From positions 1-55,311 of the forward strand of contig CANRQR010000006.1 in the NCBI GenBank assembly GCA_947641735.1: a stretch of DNA of 55,311 bases, read 5' to 3'. Positions 6,400-15,257 of this stretch are shown piece by piece. Under the pieces are notes generated by a model, which saw nothing but the letters and a program-made list of their open reading frames with translations, had not been told where the DNA came from and made no database searches. The translations under genes were made by a program, and so were the position numbers. The DNA comes from an uncultured Lactobacillus sp. (GTDB taxonomy: Bacteria > Bacillota > Bacilli > Lactobacillales > Lactobacillaceae). The first letter of the stretch is position 1; every line of letters starts with the position of its first letter.

Positions 6400-6894
6400 A
6401 TGTTTTCACCAGTGATTCAGTCTTTGATTGCAGAAAAAGCAGGTTCATTTATTATTCCTGCTTCTAGGATTGCATTTGTGGAAGACGAAAACCCACTCTA
6501 CCATGCTTTTTTAGTTCTTACTAAAATGAAATATTCAAAAATTCCAGTTTTGGATAAAGAGCAAAAAGTAGTTGGCTTAATCAGCTTATCGATGATTACA
6601 GACACGATGCTGACGCCTGATAATATTGTGATTGAACCTCTATCGGACTTAAAAGTTAAAGATGTAATACAGACAAAATTTGAAACAATTAACTTTGCCC
6701 GCACTAATCTTGAGACGCAGCTCCATCTTCTAGTTGATAATCCTTTTATTCCAGTTGTAAATGACAATAATATTTTTCAGGGATTGCTGACTAGGCGAGA
6801 ATGGATTAAGGCCTTTAATTATGTAACTCATTCAATTGAGGAAAAATACAACATTACTAAGAAAACTTTACAGAAAGAAAACCCAATAACTTAA
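6400..6894 (+). CDS. CBS-domain protein, CbpB-type cyclic-di-AMP-binding candidate
   Basis: 164 residues from the ATG with AGGAAGG upstream; an earlier in-frame start at 6286 would run through the sRNA terminator and is rejected. Two CBS repeats are visible: ENPLYHAFLVLTKMKYSKIPVLD with VVGLISL, then INFARTNLETQLHLLVDNPFIPVV with FQGLLTR. Length and the lone CBS pair fit the YkuL/CbpB family, members of which bind c-di-AMP and in Listeria stimulate the alarmone synthase Rel. No enzyme domain is fused. Cytoplasmic. Confidence 0.75.
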   Translation: MFSPVIQSLIAEKAGSFIIPASRIAFVEDENPLYHAFLVLTKMKYSKIPVLDKEQKVVGLISLSMITDTMLTPDNIVIEPLSDLKVKDVIQTKFETINFARTNLETQLHLLVDNPFIPVVNDNNIFQGLLTRREWIKAFNYVTHSIEEKYNITKKTLQKENPIT

Positions 6895-6912
6895 ATTCAA
6901 TAAGTTAAGTTG

Positions 6913-6918
6913 TATAAT
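6913..6918 (+). promoter_or_regulatory. possible -10 box of the P-type ATPase gene
   Basis: TATAAT 47 bases upstream of the ATPase start codon; the -35 is weak. Confidence 0.35.
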
Positions 6919-6964
6919 AGTAATGTTTTAGTATTATTGATTAAATTAGTTGGAGGGAAAGCTA

Positions 6965-8842
6965 ATGAGAAATCAATGGAAATTTTTCACAATCCTTGGG
7001 ATTGGTGTTGTTGCAGCAATCTTAGACTTCCTATGTGGAGCACCTAAGATTGGTGGGTGGCCAATTTCCGGTATCTTAATTGATATCTTCGGAATTTTTA
7101 TGGCTATTACCATGCTTCGAGAAATGATTGAAACCCTTGAATCTGGTCGTTGGGGCGTAGATATCTTGGCAATCATCGCTGTTGTTTCAACAATGATTGT
7201 CGGCGATTACTGGGCTGCTTGGATGATTTTAATCATGTTGACTGGTGGTGAATCACTTGAAGATTACGCTACAAGTCAAGCTGATAAAGAATTACGCTCT
7301 TTACTAAAAAATTCTCCAAGAATTGCTGATAAGTTAGTCGACGGTAAAATTGTAGAGGTTAAAGTTGATGAGTTAAAAATTGGCGATATCGTTTTAATTA
7401 AGCCTGGTAGTCAGGTGCCTGTCGATGGAGAAATTATTAAGGGAAACTCTAGTTTTGACCAATCTTCTTTGACAGGTGAATCAGTTCCTGTTGATAAAAA
7501 AGTTGGCGATGATTTAATGTCAGGATCAATTAATGGGGATGCAGCTGTAGAAATGAAAGTTACTAAGGCTGCTAAAGATTCTGAATATCAGTCAATTGTT
7601 GCTTTGGTTAAATCTTCTGAAGCTAAACCAGCTAAATTTGTTAAAATGGCTGATCGCTACGCTGTACCATTCACTATTGTTTCTTTAATCATTGGTATTG
7701 CTGCTATGATTACCTCAGCTGTAACTAATCCAGCTCTTGGCTGGCAAGCACACTTTTTACGTTTTGCTCAAGTTATGGTTGTTGCCTCTCCTTGCCCATT
7801 GCTAATTGCGGCACCAGTAGCAATGGTTTCAGGAATGAGCTCAATGTCAAGAAGCCACATTATTGTTAAATCTGGTACCACTCTTGAAAAGTTATCCCGT
7901 ACCTTAACTTTTGCTTTTGATAAAACTGGAACCTTAACTGAAAATCAACTAGTTATTGATCAAGTTGTTTTACCAGAAAATAGTTCTATTTCAAAAGAAG
8001 AGTTACAAAGCTTGGCAGCTAGCGTTGAACAACAATCGAGTCATGTTATTGCTACTTCATTAGTTAAAAGTACCAATAAGGATTTAATTAAGCCAGTTAC
8101 CAACTTAAAAGAAGCTACTGCTAAAGGAGTTAGCGGTGAAGTAGACGGTAAATTAGTTAAAGTTGGTAAGCTTTCTTATGTTGATCCGGATCAAGAAAAA
8201 ATCACTGTTCAATCAACTGCTGTCTTTGTTTCAATTGATAATAAGTTCGCTGGATATATTACTTTCCAAGATCAAATTAGAAAGAATACACCAGAAACAA
8301 TTGCTCGTTTGCGTCGTCAAGGTGTAAAGCAAATCATGATGTTAACTGGGGACCGTAGATCTGTCGCTGATAAAGTTGCCAAAGAAGCTGGAATTAAAGA
8401 AAGCGAAGTTCATGCAGACTTACTTCCAGCTCAAAAGATTCAAGCCATTAGAGATGTTAAACCTGACTTAAGACCGGTTGCAATGGTGGGTGACGGTGTT
8501 AATGATGCACCAAGTTTAATGGCTGCTGATGTTGGTATCGCTATGGGTGCTAAAGGAGCAACTGCAGCTAGTGAAAGTGCGGATGCTGTTATTATGGTTA
8601 ACGACATTTCTAAAGTTAATGATGCTGTTGCTATCTCTAAGCACACAATGAAAGTAGCACACGTTGATATTATTACGGCTATTTGTATTGTTATCTTGAT
8701 TGAATTAATCGCCTTCACAGGTATAATTCCAGCATTTTGGGGAGCAATTTTACAAGAAGTAGTTGATTTAATCACCATTTTATTAGCTCTTCTTGCTAAA
8801 ACTAAGCCAACTAATCCTAAACAAACAGGACTAGAAAAATAA
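6965..8842 (+). CDS. P1B-type heavy-metal-translocating ATPase with SPC motif
   Basis: 625 residues from the ATG; the TTG at 6950 is part of the ribosome site TTGGAGGG. Catalytic features are the TGES loop, the phosphorylation site DKTGT (Asp319), MLTGD and GDGVNDAP. The membrane metal site is SPCP (275-278) instead of the CPC of copper pumps, which points to the P1B-4-like set (Co, Zn or Fe substrates). The last membrane helix has LQEVVDL, not the HEGG of classic P1B-4 enzymes, so the metal cannot be read from sequence. There is no N-terminal HMA domain or His-rich tail. It may be monocistronic. Confidence 0.85.
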   Translation: MRNQWKFFTILGIGVVAAILDFLCGAPKIGGWPISGILIDIFGIFMAITMLREMIETLESGRWGVDILAIIAVVSTMIVGDYWAAWMILIMLTGGESLEDYATSQADKELRSLLKNSPRIADKLVDGKIVEVKVDELKIGDIVLIKPGSQVPVDGEIIKGNSSFDQSSLTGESVPVDKKVGDDLMSGSINGDAAVEMKVTKAAKDSEYQSIVALVKSSEAKPAKFVKMADRYAVPFTIVSLIIGIAAMITSAVTNPALGWQAHFLRFAQVMVVASPCPLLIAAPVAMVSGMSSMSRSHIIVKSGTTLEKLSRTLTFAFDKTGTLTENQLVIDQVVLPENSSISKEELQSLAASVEQQSSHVIATSLVKSTNKDLIKPVTNLKEATAKGVSGEVDGKLVKVGKLSYVDPDQEKITVQSTAVFVSIDNKFAGYITFQDQIRKNTPETIARLRRQGVKQIMMLTGDRRSVADKVAKEAGIKESEVHADLLPAQKIQAIRDVKPDLRPVAMVGDGVNDAPSLMAADVGIAMGAKGATAASESADAVIMVNDISKVNDAVAISKHTMKVAHVDIITAICIVILIELIAFTGIIPAFWGAILQEVVDLITILLALLAKTKPTNPKQTGLEK

Positions 8843-8920
8843 TAACTTAATTTGCAACTAACCATATTTTTAGCTAAACTAATTTTTAGTTAAATATTTT
8901 TATTAGTGGTTGGGTTTTAT

Positions 8921-8976
8921 AAAAACTTTCAAGATTTGCTTATTTGGGTCAATAAGTGCTTGAAAGTTTTTTTATT
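8921..8976 (+). terminator. terminator or attenuator ahead of the antiporter gene
   Basis: AAAAACTTTCAAG pairs with CTTGAAAGTTTTT across a 25-base loop that has its own TATT/AATA pairing, followed by T-rich sequence. It ends about 30 bases before the antiporter start, so it could end the ATPase transcript or attenuate the antiporter's. Confidence 0.7.
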
Positions 8977-9007
8977 TTGTCACAAAGTTATAGAAAGCTG
9001 GAAGAAA

Positions 9008-10168
9008 ATGCACTTTTTAGGAGAATTAATTTTAATTCTGCTGGCTACAACGTTATTAGGACAATTATTTTCACGTCTTAATATGCCAGCAGTTATTGGA
9101 CAATTATTATCAGGAATTTTACTCGGACCGGCAATTCTAGGCTGGGTTAAGCCAAATGAAATTGTCTCCCTCTTTTCAGAGTTTGGAGTAATTCTATTAA
9201 TGTTTTTAGCTGGTTTAGAGAGTGATTTAGACTTATTAAAGAAGTATTTTAAATTAAGTTTTACTGTCGCTGGCATCGGGGTTGTTTTACCTGTATTTTT
9301 CACGGGGATAGCCAGTTACTTATTTGGGATGCAGTTCCTCGAAGCACTATTCATCGGAATTGTTTTTGCCGCTACTAGTGTTTCAATTTCCGTTGTAGTT
9401 TTACAAGAAGCTAACCAAATCCATACTCGTGCTGGTACTGCTATCTTAGGAGCAGCAGTTGTTGATGATATCTTAGCAGTTATTGTTTTAAGTTTATTTA
9501 CTACTTTTAGTCATGAAGGTGGAAAAAGTGGTTTAACGAATAACTTTTTCCTCAATTTACTTATTGAAGTAATATACTTTGTTGCCGTTTGGGTTGTCTT
9601 CAAATTCATTGCACCACATTTTATGAAACTAGCTGAAAAAGTGGAAGTCGATTATGCAGTAGTTATAGGCTCCCTAGTTCTAGCCCTCTTAATGGCCTGG
9701 GCAGCAGATTTTGTAGGCTTAAGTGCTGTTGTTGGAGCATTCTTTGGTGGTTTAGCAATTAGACAAACTCCACAATATAAGGAAGTCCAATCTTCTGTTA
9801 GTGCAATTGGTTACTCCATTTTTATCCCTGTTTTCTTTGTAAATATTGGACTATCCATGACATTTGCTAGCTTTATCAAAGATATCTGGTTCATTATTGT
9901 TATGACTATCCTAGCCGTATTATCGAAATTCTGGGCTGGTAAATATTCAAGTGAATTATTTGGTTTTACCAAGAATGAAGGAAATATTGTCGGAGCAGGG
10001 ATGGTATCACGTGGTGAAGTAGCGCTGATTGTAGCACAAATTGGAATTACTCATCACTTATTCCCAGAAGACATTTATTCAAGTTTGATTTTGGTAATTA
10101 TTATTACCACAGTTCTTTCACCATTTATTTTGAACTACTATATTAAGCGTGAAGTAAAGAAGAACTAA
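9008..10168 (+). CDS. cation:proton antiporter, CPA2 (NapA/KefB-like) family
   Basis: 386 residues from the ATG at 9008, preceded by GGAAG. The protein has about 12 hydrophobic segments and the Na_H_exchanger fold hallmarks: GQLLSGILLGPAILGW near the N-terminus, FLAGLESDLDLLKK, and GAAVVDDILAVIVLS, the paired-aspartate site that carries ion and proton. No TrkA-N nucleotide domain follows, which makes it NapA-like (Na+/H+) rather than a full KefB/C. An upstream in-frame extension to 8906 crosses the terminator hairpin and is not credible. Confidence 0.88.
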   Translation: MHFLGELILILLATTLLGQLFSRLNMPAVIGQLLSGILLGPAILGWVKPNEIVSLFSEFGVILLMFLAGLESDLDLLKKYFKLSFTVAGIGVVLPVFFTGIASYLFGMQFLEALFIGIVFAATSVSISVVVLQEANQIHTRAGTAILGAAVVDDILAVIVLSLFTTFSHEGGKSGLTNNFFLNLLIEVIYFVAVWVVFKFIAPHFMKLAEKVEVDYAVVIGSLVLALLMAWAADFVGLSAVVGAFFGGLAIRQTPQYKEVQSSVSAIGYSIFIPVFFVNIGLSMTFASFIKDIWFIIVMTILAVLSKFWAGKYSSELFGFTKNEGNIVGAGMVSRGEVALIVAQIGITHHLFPEDIYSSLILVIIITTVLSPFILNYYIKREVKKN

Positions 10169-10200
10169 TAAAAACGAGGTCATCATGACCTCGTTTTTTT
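10169..10200. terminator. bidirectional terminator (twin of the one at 13379)
   Basis: AAAACGAGGTCAT/ATGACCTCGTTTT palindrome with A run before and T run after. It serves the antiporter and the convergent DUF4097 gene. It differs by one central base from the hairpin at 13379-13408. Confidence 0.9.
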
Positions 10201-10204
10201 GTAT

Positions 10205-10858
10205 TTAATTTACTTTAATACTTCCTAGAGATGTATTGGCTTCTAATACATTTTCAGTGTTACTGTTATTCTCAAAAGAATCTCCCCGCTTTTTGCCACC
10301 AACCGTAATTTTACCCAAAGAAGTATCTAAATCATATCCACTTGCATTACATTTATTAACCTCAATGTTTCCCTTAGCGGTATCAAAACTGACTCCTTTT
10401 CGTGTCTTTAATTCTTTAATAGAAATATTTCCATTGGCTAAATCAATATCTCCATTCTTAGTTGCCAAATAATCAGCACTGACATTGCCATTTGCACTCT
10501 CAATATTTAAATCAGTCAACTCTTCTTTTGGCATTTCAATTATAATTTTAGAATTTAACTGCTTAAGATTAAACACATTTACATGAACACCAACTTTAGA
10601 AAATGAAATCTTTAAATTTCCGTTCTTTACTTTAACGTCAGGAGCAATTTTTTCTAAGCCAGAATAACTAACACTATATTTACTACTAGTTTTAAAAATT
10701 ATATCTCCTGTTGGAATATCTACACTTACCTTATTAAATTTATTAAAAGAATAAGCGTAATTTACTATTTTTTTATTTGTCCTATTAAACATTACTATCC
10801 CTCCGCCTACAATTACGGCAGTAATGATTATAATTAAAAATATTTTTTTCCAATTCAT
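10205..10858 (-). CDS. membrane-anchored DUF4097-type beta-repeat protein
   Basis: 217 residues: an N-terminal membrane anchor (about 5-24) followed by short repeating beta strands with patterns such as ANGNVSADYL, NGDIDLANGNISIKEL, AKGNIEVNKC and SLGKITVGG. This is the ladder typical of DUF4097/putative adhesin beta-helix domains. It is probably displayed outside the membrane. Its ATG overlaps the stop of the ABC transporter gene (TAATG), so the two are translationally coupled. The role is unknown; similar proteins sit in envelope-stress loci. Confidence 0.75.
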   Translation of the reverse strand: MNWKKIFLIIIITAVIVGGGIVMFNRTNKKIVNYAYSFNKFNKVSVDIPTGDIIFKTSSKYSVSYSGLEKIAPDVKVKNGNLKISFSKVGVHVNVFNLKQLNSKIIIEMPKEELTDLNIESANGNVSADYLATKNGDIDLANGNISIKELKTRKGVSFDTAKGNIEVNKCNASGYDLDTSLGKITVGGKKRGDSFENNSNTENVLEANTSLGSIKVN

Positions 10859-12426
10859 TAAATATAGTCCTCTAAATCTAATATTTTGTCGTATCTATTT
10901 AAATCATCTTTTTCATAATGATGAATCACTTCAATAAAAGTTAGGTTTGAATTTAATAAGTACTGATGAATAAGCTCAGACGTTTTTTTATCAAGAGAAG
11001 CATTAATCTCGTCAAGTAATAAAACAGGACGAGCCATCAAAATTGCCCTTGCTAATTCAATCCGCGCTAGCTGTCCACCCGACAATTTATCTGCTTCTTC
11101 ACCCAATTGATAATTGAGTCCTTTTTCTTTAATGAGATTTTTCAAATCTAACTTATTGCAAATTTTCTCTACCTTTTCCCAGGAAATACTTTCTCCTAAA
11201 GTTAGATTAAACAACAAACTATCAGCAAAAATCACTGGTGCTTGACTTGCATATGAAAACAAGCCCGAAAAGTTACCTGCATTTGTCTTTTTGCCGTTTA
11301 GTTTAATTTCTTTTGCTTGTCCATATTTTCCATATAATAAAAATTGTAACAAGGTTGATTTTCCGGTTCCAGACGGTCCAATAATCGCAATCTTCTCTCC
11401 TGATTTAATCTCTATATTAACCCCAGTAGCTAACTGCTTTCCATCCCTCTTTAAAGTTAAATTTTCTATACTCAAATCCTGCAAACGTACTGTTTTGCTA
11501 CCTTTATGATCTTTTTCATTATTTAAAAAGTGATCTACATTCTCAACTATTTTTTTAGTAGTAGCTAGCTTATTTCGATCATCTAAAATGTATAAAATTG
11601 GATTTACAAAAGAATTGGCAAGTTGCACAATAGCAAACAATGCTCCTAAAGTTGTTTGTCTTTTTACAACTAAATATATTCCAAATAAGAATGGCATCAA
11701 AAAAGTAATGATATGTGCAATAAAGTTGATCCATGAATTAGTATCAAGATTCAATAAATTCATTCTGCTTAATTCTTGTTCTAATCTTGCTACAGTTTGC
11801 TTATTCTTCAATACTGCTTGCCTTTGACCACCATATAGCTTTAGAGTTTCAACACCAGCCAAAAAATTCTTTGTTTGATTAACATATCTACTATTTGCCT
11901 TAGTCCACTTTTCAGAAGATTCTTGAATTGGTTTTTGAAAAATATTGGAAACAAACATCGGAACAAAAGAACCAAATAAGAATAAAAGAGTAATTAACCA
12001 ATTAACAGCTAGAGCATATCCTAGGGCTAAGATCAAAGAAAAACTTTGCATAATAATTTCAATCTGCGCATCAAAACGATTAGTTTCTAGCAATTTAAAA
12101 TCATTAGTTAGAAATCCTAAGCTATTATTATTTTTATCTTTGTCTTCTTCTAACATACCACCAAAAATACGAGTTCTAAGATAAATATTTACCTCTTTAA
12201 TAATAGTTGTTTTTAAGCGATTAAATGATAAACTCGCAACTAATGTAACAGTTAAGGCGGTTACAATCACGACTAAAAACTGTGTAATCTTATCCCAGCT
12301 CTTATTGCTAGCAATATTAGTCAGAGTTTGAACAATGTTGGCCATAATAATATTTTGAAAACTGGCAATCAAACCTAAGACAATCATCAAGATAAACTTG
12401 AATTTATTTGAATACCTAAATAGCAT
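10858..12426 (-). CDS. ABC transporter, fused permease and ATPase (exporter type)
   Basis: 522 residues: an N-terminal six-helix membrane domain (to about 290) and a C-terminal ATPase with Walker A GPSGTGKST (about residue 350), signature LSGGQ and Walker B LLLDEINASLD (about 467). It is somewhat shorter than the usual 570-600 residues of half-exporters. The H-loop histidine is in IEVIHH. It would work as a homodimer. It has GGGAGA before its ATG and is divergent from an Rgg-type regulator, which suggests it is that regulator's target. The substrate is unknown; a peptide or drug is likely. Confidence 0.85.
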   Translation of the reverse strand: MLFRYSNKFKFILMIVLGLIASFQNIIMANIVQTLTNIASNKSWDKITQFLVVIVTALTVTLVASLSFNRLKTTIIKEVNIYLRTRIFGGMLEEDKDKNNNSLGFLTNDFKLLETNRFDAQIEIIMQSFSLILALGYALAVNWLITLLFLFGSFVPMFVSNIFQKPIQESSEKWTKANSRYVNQTKNFLAGVETLKLYGGQRQAVLKNKQTVARLEQELSRMNLLNLDTNSWINFIAHIITFLMPFLFGIYLVVKRQTTLGALFAIVQLANSFVNPILYILDDRNKLATTKKIVENVDHFLNNEKDHKGSKTVRLQDLSIENLTLKRDGKQLATGVNIEIKSGEKIAIIGPSGTGKSTLLQFLLYGKYGQAKEIKLNGKKTNAGNFSGLFSYASQAPVIFADSLLFNLTLGESISWEKVEKICNKLDLKNLIKEKGLNYQLGEEADKLSGGQLARIELARAILMARPVLLLDEINASLDKKTSELIHQYLLNSNLTFIEVIHHYEKDDLNRYDKILDLEDYI

Positions 12427-12495
12427 TTAATTATCTCCCATCAATTAAATTTGTTGATAAGAGTATATGATGAGATAATACTTAAAAATAAATCT

Positions 12496-12511
12496 CTTGC
12501 AGATCTGCAAG
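12496..12511. promoter_or_regulatory. perfect 16-bp palindrome in the Rgg/ABC intergenic region
   Basis: CTTGCAGATCTGCAAG, centred about 27 bases before the regulator start and 77 bases before the divergent ABC transporter start. It is a good candidate operator for the adjacent Rgg-type regulator; it could also form a small hairpin in the regulator's leader. Confidence 0.5.
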
Positions 12512-12530
12512 TTAAATTTCGAGGTAAAAA

Positions 12531-13394
12531 ATGTACGGTCATGAATTTAAAGAATTACGTTTAGAACAAGGTATTACACAAAAAGAAGCTTGCAAAGGTA
12601 TTTGTTCCGAATCAAAATTATCTCGCTGGGAAAATGATCAAATTGAAGTTGCGTTCAGTACAGCAATGAGGTTATTGAACAGGATTCACATTACTAGTCA
12701 TGAATTTATGGGATGGTCAAAATTTTCACCTCAACCTGAAACAGACAAAGAAGTAACTGAGGCCTGGCACAAAGAAGAGATTCCTTTGATTAAACATGTT
12801 GCTAAAAAGCAGCTCGATAAATACCACCAATCAAAAAATCCTTTTGATCTTTTATCAACCGTAGCTTTATTTAACCAGCTGGTAATTTTAGAAAATCATA
12901 ATTATCTTCCCGAAGTTGATCAAATTAAATTAGCTAATATTTTTTCGAAGGTGGTAATTTGGTCAGAATATTATTTAGCACTTTTCGGGAGTTCAATCTT
13001 TCTTTTAACTCCCAAACAAGTATATGGAATTTCTAAACTAGTTTTAAAAGATGTTAGCCGAATTACTGAAGCTACTACAACCTATGACTTAGAGGTAATG
13101 CTTGGTGTTCTGGGGGACGCTACTATTAAATTAATTCTAAGTAATGATATTAAACATGCTACTTCACTAATTAAAGAGATCAAAAAAATTGAGCTTCCGC
13201 ATTATATGATGTTTTTCACTCTAACATTTAATTATTTAGACAAGATTGCAAATTATGTTACCACGAAAAATGAACAACCTATTTTAAATTTGATCAATAC
13301 GATGGTTCAAATAGGTTGCCCGATTCAAGCAGAAATATATTTAGATGTATTTAAACAAGTTAAAAACAATTTGGATAGAAAAACGAGGTCATGA
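12531..13394 (+). CDS. Rgg/GadR/MutR-family transcriptional regulator
   Basis: 287 residues. An N-terminal XRE helix-turn-helix (about 5-60, FKELRLEQGITQKEACKG and SKLSRWENDQIEV) is followed by an all-helical domain of about 220 residues, the layout and length of Rgg regulators, which sense short peptides in streptococci and relatives. The start has GAGGT ahead. It is divergent from the ABC exporter/DUF4097 pair, with only 104 bases between them. I found no convincing short hydrophobic pheromone ORF next to it. Its stop codon lies within the following terminator hairpin. Confidence 0.85.
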   Translation: MYGHEFKELRLEQGITQKEACKGICSESKLSRWENDQIEVAFSTAMRLLNRIHITSHEFMGWSKFSPQPETDKEVTEAWHKEEIPLIKHVAKKQLDKYHQSKNPFDLLSTVALFNQLVILENHNYLPEVDQIKLANIFSKVVIWSEYYLALFGSSIFLLTPKQVYGISKLVLKDVSRITEATTTYDLEVMLGVLGDATIKLILSNDIKHATSLIKEIKKIELPHYMMFFTLTFNYLDKIANYVTTKNEQPILNLINTMVQIGCPIQAEIYLDVFKQVKNNLDRKTRS

Positions 13395-13408
13395 TGACCT
13401 CGTTTTTT
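13379..13408. terminator. bidirectional terminator (twin of the one at 10169)
   Basis: AAAACGAGGTCAT/ATGACCTCGTTTTTT palindrome overlapping the end of the Rgg gene. It also serves the convergent pcp operon. Confidence 0.9.
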
Positions 13409-13418
13409 ACTATTCTAC

Positions 13419-13658
13419 TTAAAAGTAACGGTATAAGTAACATGCTTCAATTATGAAGATAATTACTAAATACCCATACCACTCAAAACTTACAACTGGA
13501 TTATTAAATTCCACCATACACATAAAACTACAAATTATAGTGCCTAATAGGCAATAGATAAAGGGAATTTCAGGCTTTACAATCTTTCGTTTTACCATTA
13601 CGCATAGAAGAATGCCAATTAAACACAAACCTAGAAAAATCCAAATCATAAAAACCAC
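13419..13658 (-). CDS. small membrane protein of unknown function, end of pcp operon
   Basis: 79 residues with three hydrophobic segments (about 2-19, 31-47, 55-75) and a basic KRKIVK loop between the first two. AGGTGG lies five bases before the ATG, and the gene starts seven bases after the pcp stop. It is the last gene before the terminator. I do not recognise the family. Confidence 0.6.
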   Translation of the reverse strand: MVFMIWIFLGLCLIGILLCVMVKRKIVKPEIPFIYCLLGTIICSFMCMVEFNNPVVSFEWYGYLVIIFIIEACYLYRYF

Positions 13659-13665
13659 CTATACT

Positions 13666-14313
13666 TTAGTGATTTGCTCCCTCAACGGCCTTAATATCGC
13701 CCTTACCATCACGTTCAACAATTGCACTAAGTGCAGCTGTTAATCCCTTAACAATATCACCAAGAGCCATCGATGGAGTATTAGGACGATTTACAACTTG
13801 TTCTGGCAAGAAAGGAATATGGATAAAGCCAGCCTTAATATTTGGAAATTCCTTGTCTCTCATATATTGAACTTGATACATAATGTGATTACATACATAA
13901 GTACCAGCTGTATTTGAAACACTAGCTGGCAAACCTGCATCCCTAATTGCTTTTGCTTCTGCCTTAATTGGCAATTGTGTAAAGTAGGCAGTTTCTCCAT
14001 CTTCATGAATTGGTTCACCTAGTGGCTGATAGCCTTCATTATCAGGAATACGGCCATCATTAATATTAATTGCAACACGTTCAGGAGTTAATCCAAAACG
14101 ACCACCAGCTTGCCCAACATTTAAAACATAGTCTGGCTTTTCTTTTTCAATTGCCTTTTTAACAACTTCAGCTGACTTATTAAAGACAGTCGGAATTTCC
14201 AATTTAATAATTTCAGCTCCATTAATTTCAGCTGGTAATCTCTTTACCGCTTCAATTGCAGGATTAATTTTATCTCCACCAAATGGATCAAAGCCTGTTA
14301 CTAAAATTTTCAT
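13666..14313 (-). CDS. pcp: pyroglutamyl-peptidase I
   Basis: 215 residues, typical of the cysteine peptidase C15 family that removes N-terminal 5-oxoproline from peptides in the cytoplasm. The N-terminal VTGFDPFGG motif is present. The catalytic triad is visible as Glu79 (TPERVA), Cys141 (TYVCNH) and His165 (GFIHIPFLP). A ribosome site AAAGGA precedes the ATG. It follows the two DUF979/DUF969 genes in one operon, a pairing that points to uptake or handling of 5-oxoproline. Confidence 0.96.
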   Translation of the reverse strand: MKILVTGFDPFGGDKINPAIEAVKRLPAEINGAEIIKLEIPTVFNKSAEVVKKAIEKEKPDYVLNVGQAGGRFGLTPERVAININDGRIPDNEGYQPLGEPIHEDGETAYFTQLPIKAEAKAIRDAGLPASVSNTAGTYVCNHIMYQVQYMRDKEFPNIKAGFIHIPFLPEQVVNRPNTPSMALGDIVKGLTAALSAIVERDGKGDIKAVEGANH

Positions 14314-14332
14314 AATTTTATCCTTTCAATAA

Positions 14333-15256
14333 TTAAAATGCTAAAAAGTACATTAAGCCAATTTGAACAATTAACAAGATAACGGCAATCGGAGCTTGTT
14401 GCTTAATAACACCCATCTGATCTTTCATCTCTAAAAGCGCTACGGGTAAAGTATTAAAGTTAGCAGCCATTGGAGTTACTAAAGTTCCACAATAACCTGA
14501 GGTCATTCCGATTGCTGCTACAACTACAGGATTAGCACCTTGTGCAATTACAAAAGGAATTCCAATTGCTGCAGTAATTACCGCAAAAGCAGCAAAAGCA
14601 TTACCCATAATATAAGTAAATAAGGCCATCGCAATACAGTATAGCGCTACGCCTAAGAAGTGATTCCCAGCTGGGAAAACATGACTAATCATATCAGCTG
14701 TTAACTTACCAACACCACAAGTTGTAAAAACAACCCCAAGCATGGCTAATAGTTGTGGTAAAACGCCAGGTGCTCCTACACTTCTAACCATTCTCTGGGA
14801 ATCCTTGAAAACTTGCTTTGCTGGCGCTTTAGTCAAGATAATGGCTAAGATTAGCGAGACAACTGCACCAATACCAATTCCCACCTGACCACCAAGTGGA
14901 GTAAATTGTGCAATTATAATAGATGTTAATGCCAAAACAATGCTTGGTAAAAATACCTTTGCTCCTAAACGTTTAGCACCTTCTTGAGCAGTTTTAGGAT
15001 TTACGGTTGGCAATTTACCAACTTGAATTTGCTTAAACAAAGCTAAAACTCCGATTACTAAAACCATTGCTCCGGACACTACGGCAGGAATCAAATCTCC
15101 AAAAGCAAAAATAATTGCTAAAAAGAACCAGAAAATTGCTGTTCCAATTCTTGCTTTATTAGTTTTGTCACGCAATGTTTCAATTCCAGCAATTGCCATA
15201 CATAAACCAATTAATGCATAAAGAATGGCAAGTAAAAAGTTAATCGTATTTTGCAT
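14333..15256 (-). CDS. 5-oxoproline transporter, DUF979-family subunit
   Basis: 307 residues from the ATG at 15256, with GGAAGG upstream; longer in-frame starts overlap the preceding gene. About nine membrane helices are visible, with conserved-looking GVLPQLLAMLGVVFTTCGVG and GMTSGYCGTLVTPMAANFN loops. It starts one base after the DUF969 gene stop. DUF969/DUF979 pairs next to pcp or 5-oxoprolinase genes are annotated as a two-subunit 5-oxoproline transporter; that specificity is from family knowledge and context. Confidence 0.8.
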   Translation of the reverse strand: MQNTINFLLAILYALIGLCMAIAGIETLRDKTNKARIGTAIFWFFLAIIFAFGDLIPAVVSGAMVLVIGVLALFKQIQVGKLPTVNPKTAQEGAKRLGAKVFLPSIVLALTSIIIAQFTPLGGQVGIGIGAVVSLILAIILTKAPAKQVFKDSQRMVRSVGAPGVLPQLLAMLGVVFTTCGVGKLTADMISHVFPAGNHFLGVALYCIAMALFTYIMGNAFAAFAVITAAIGIPFVIAQGANPVVVAAIGMTSGYCGTLVTPMAANFNTLPVALLEMKDQMGVIKQQAPIAVILLIVQIGLMYFLAF

Positions 15257-15257
15257 A

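Noticed and set aside
8440-8865. 141-residue minus-strand ORF opposite the P-type ATPase
   Set aside because: Shadow frame of a strongly conserved ATPase region.
8906-9007. N-terminal extension of the antiporter
   Set aside because: It would translate a terminator hairpin and has no ribosome site; the start at 9008 gives a family-like N-terminus.
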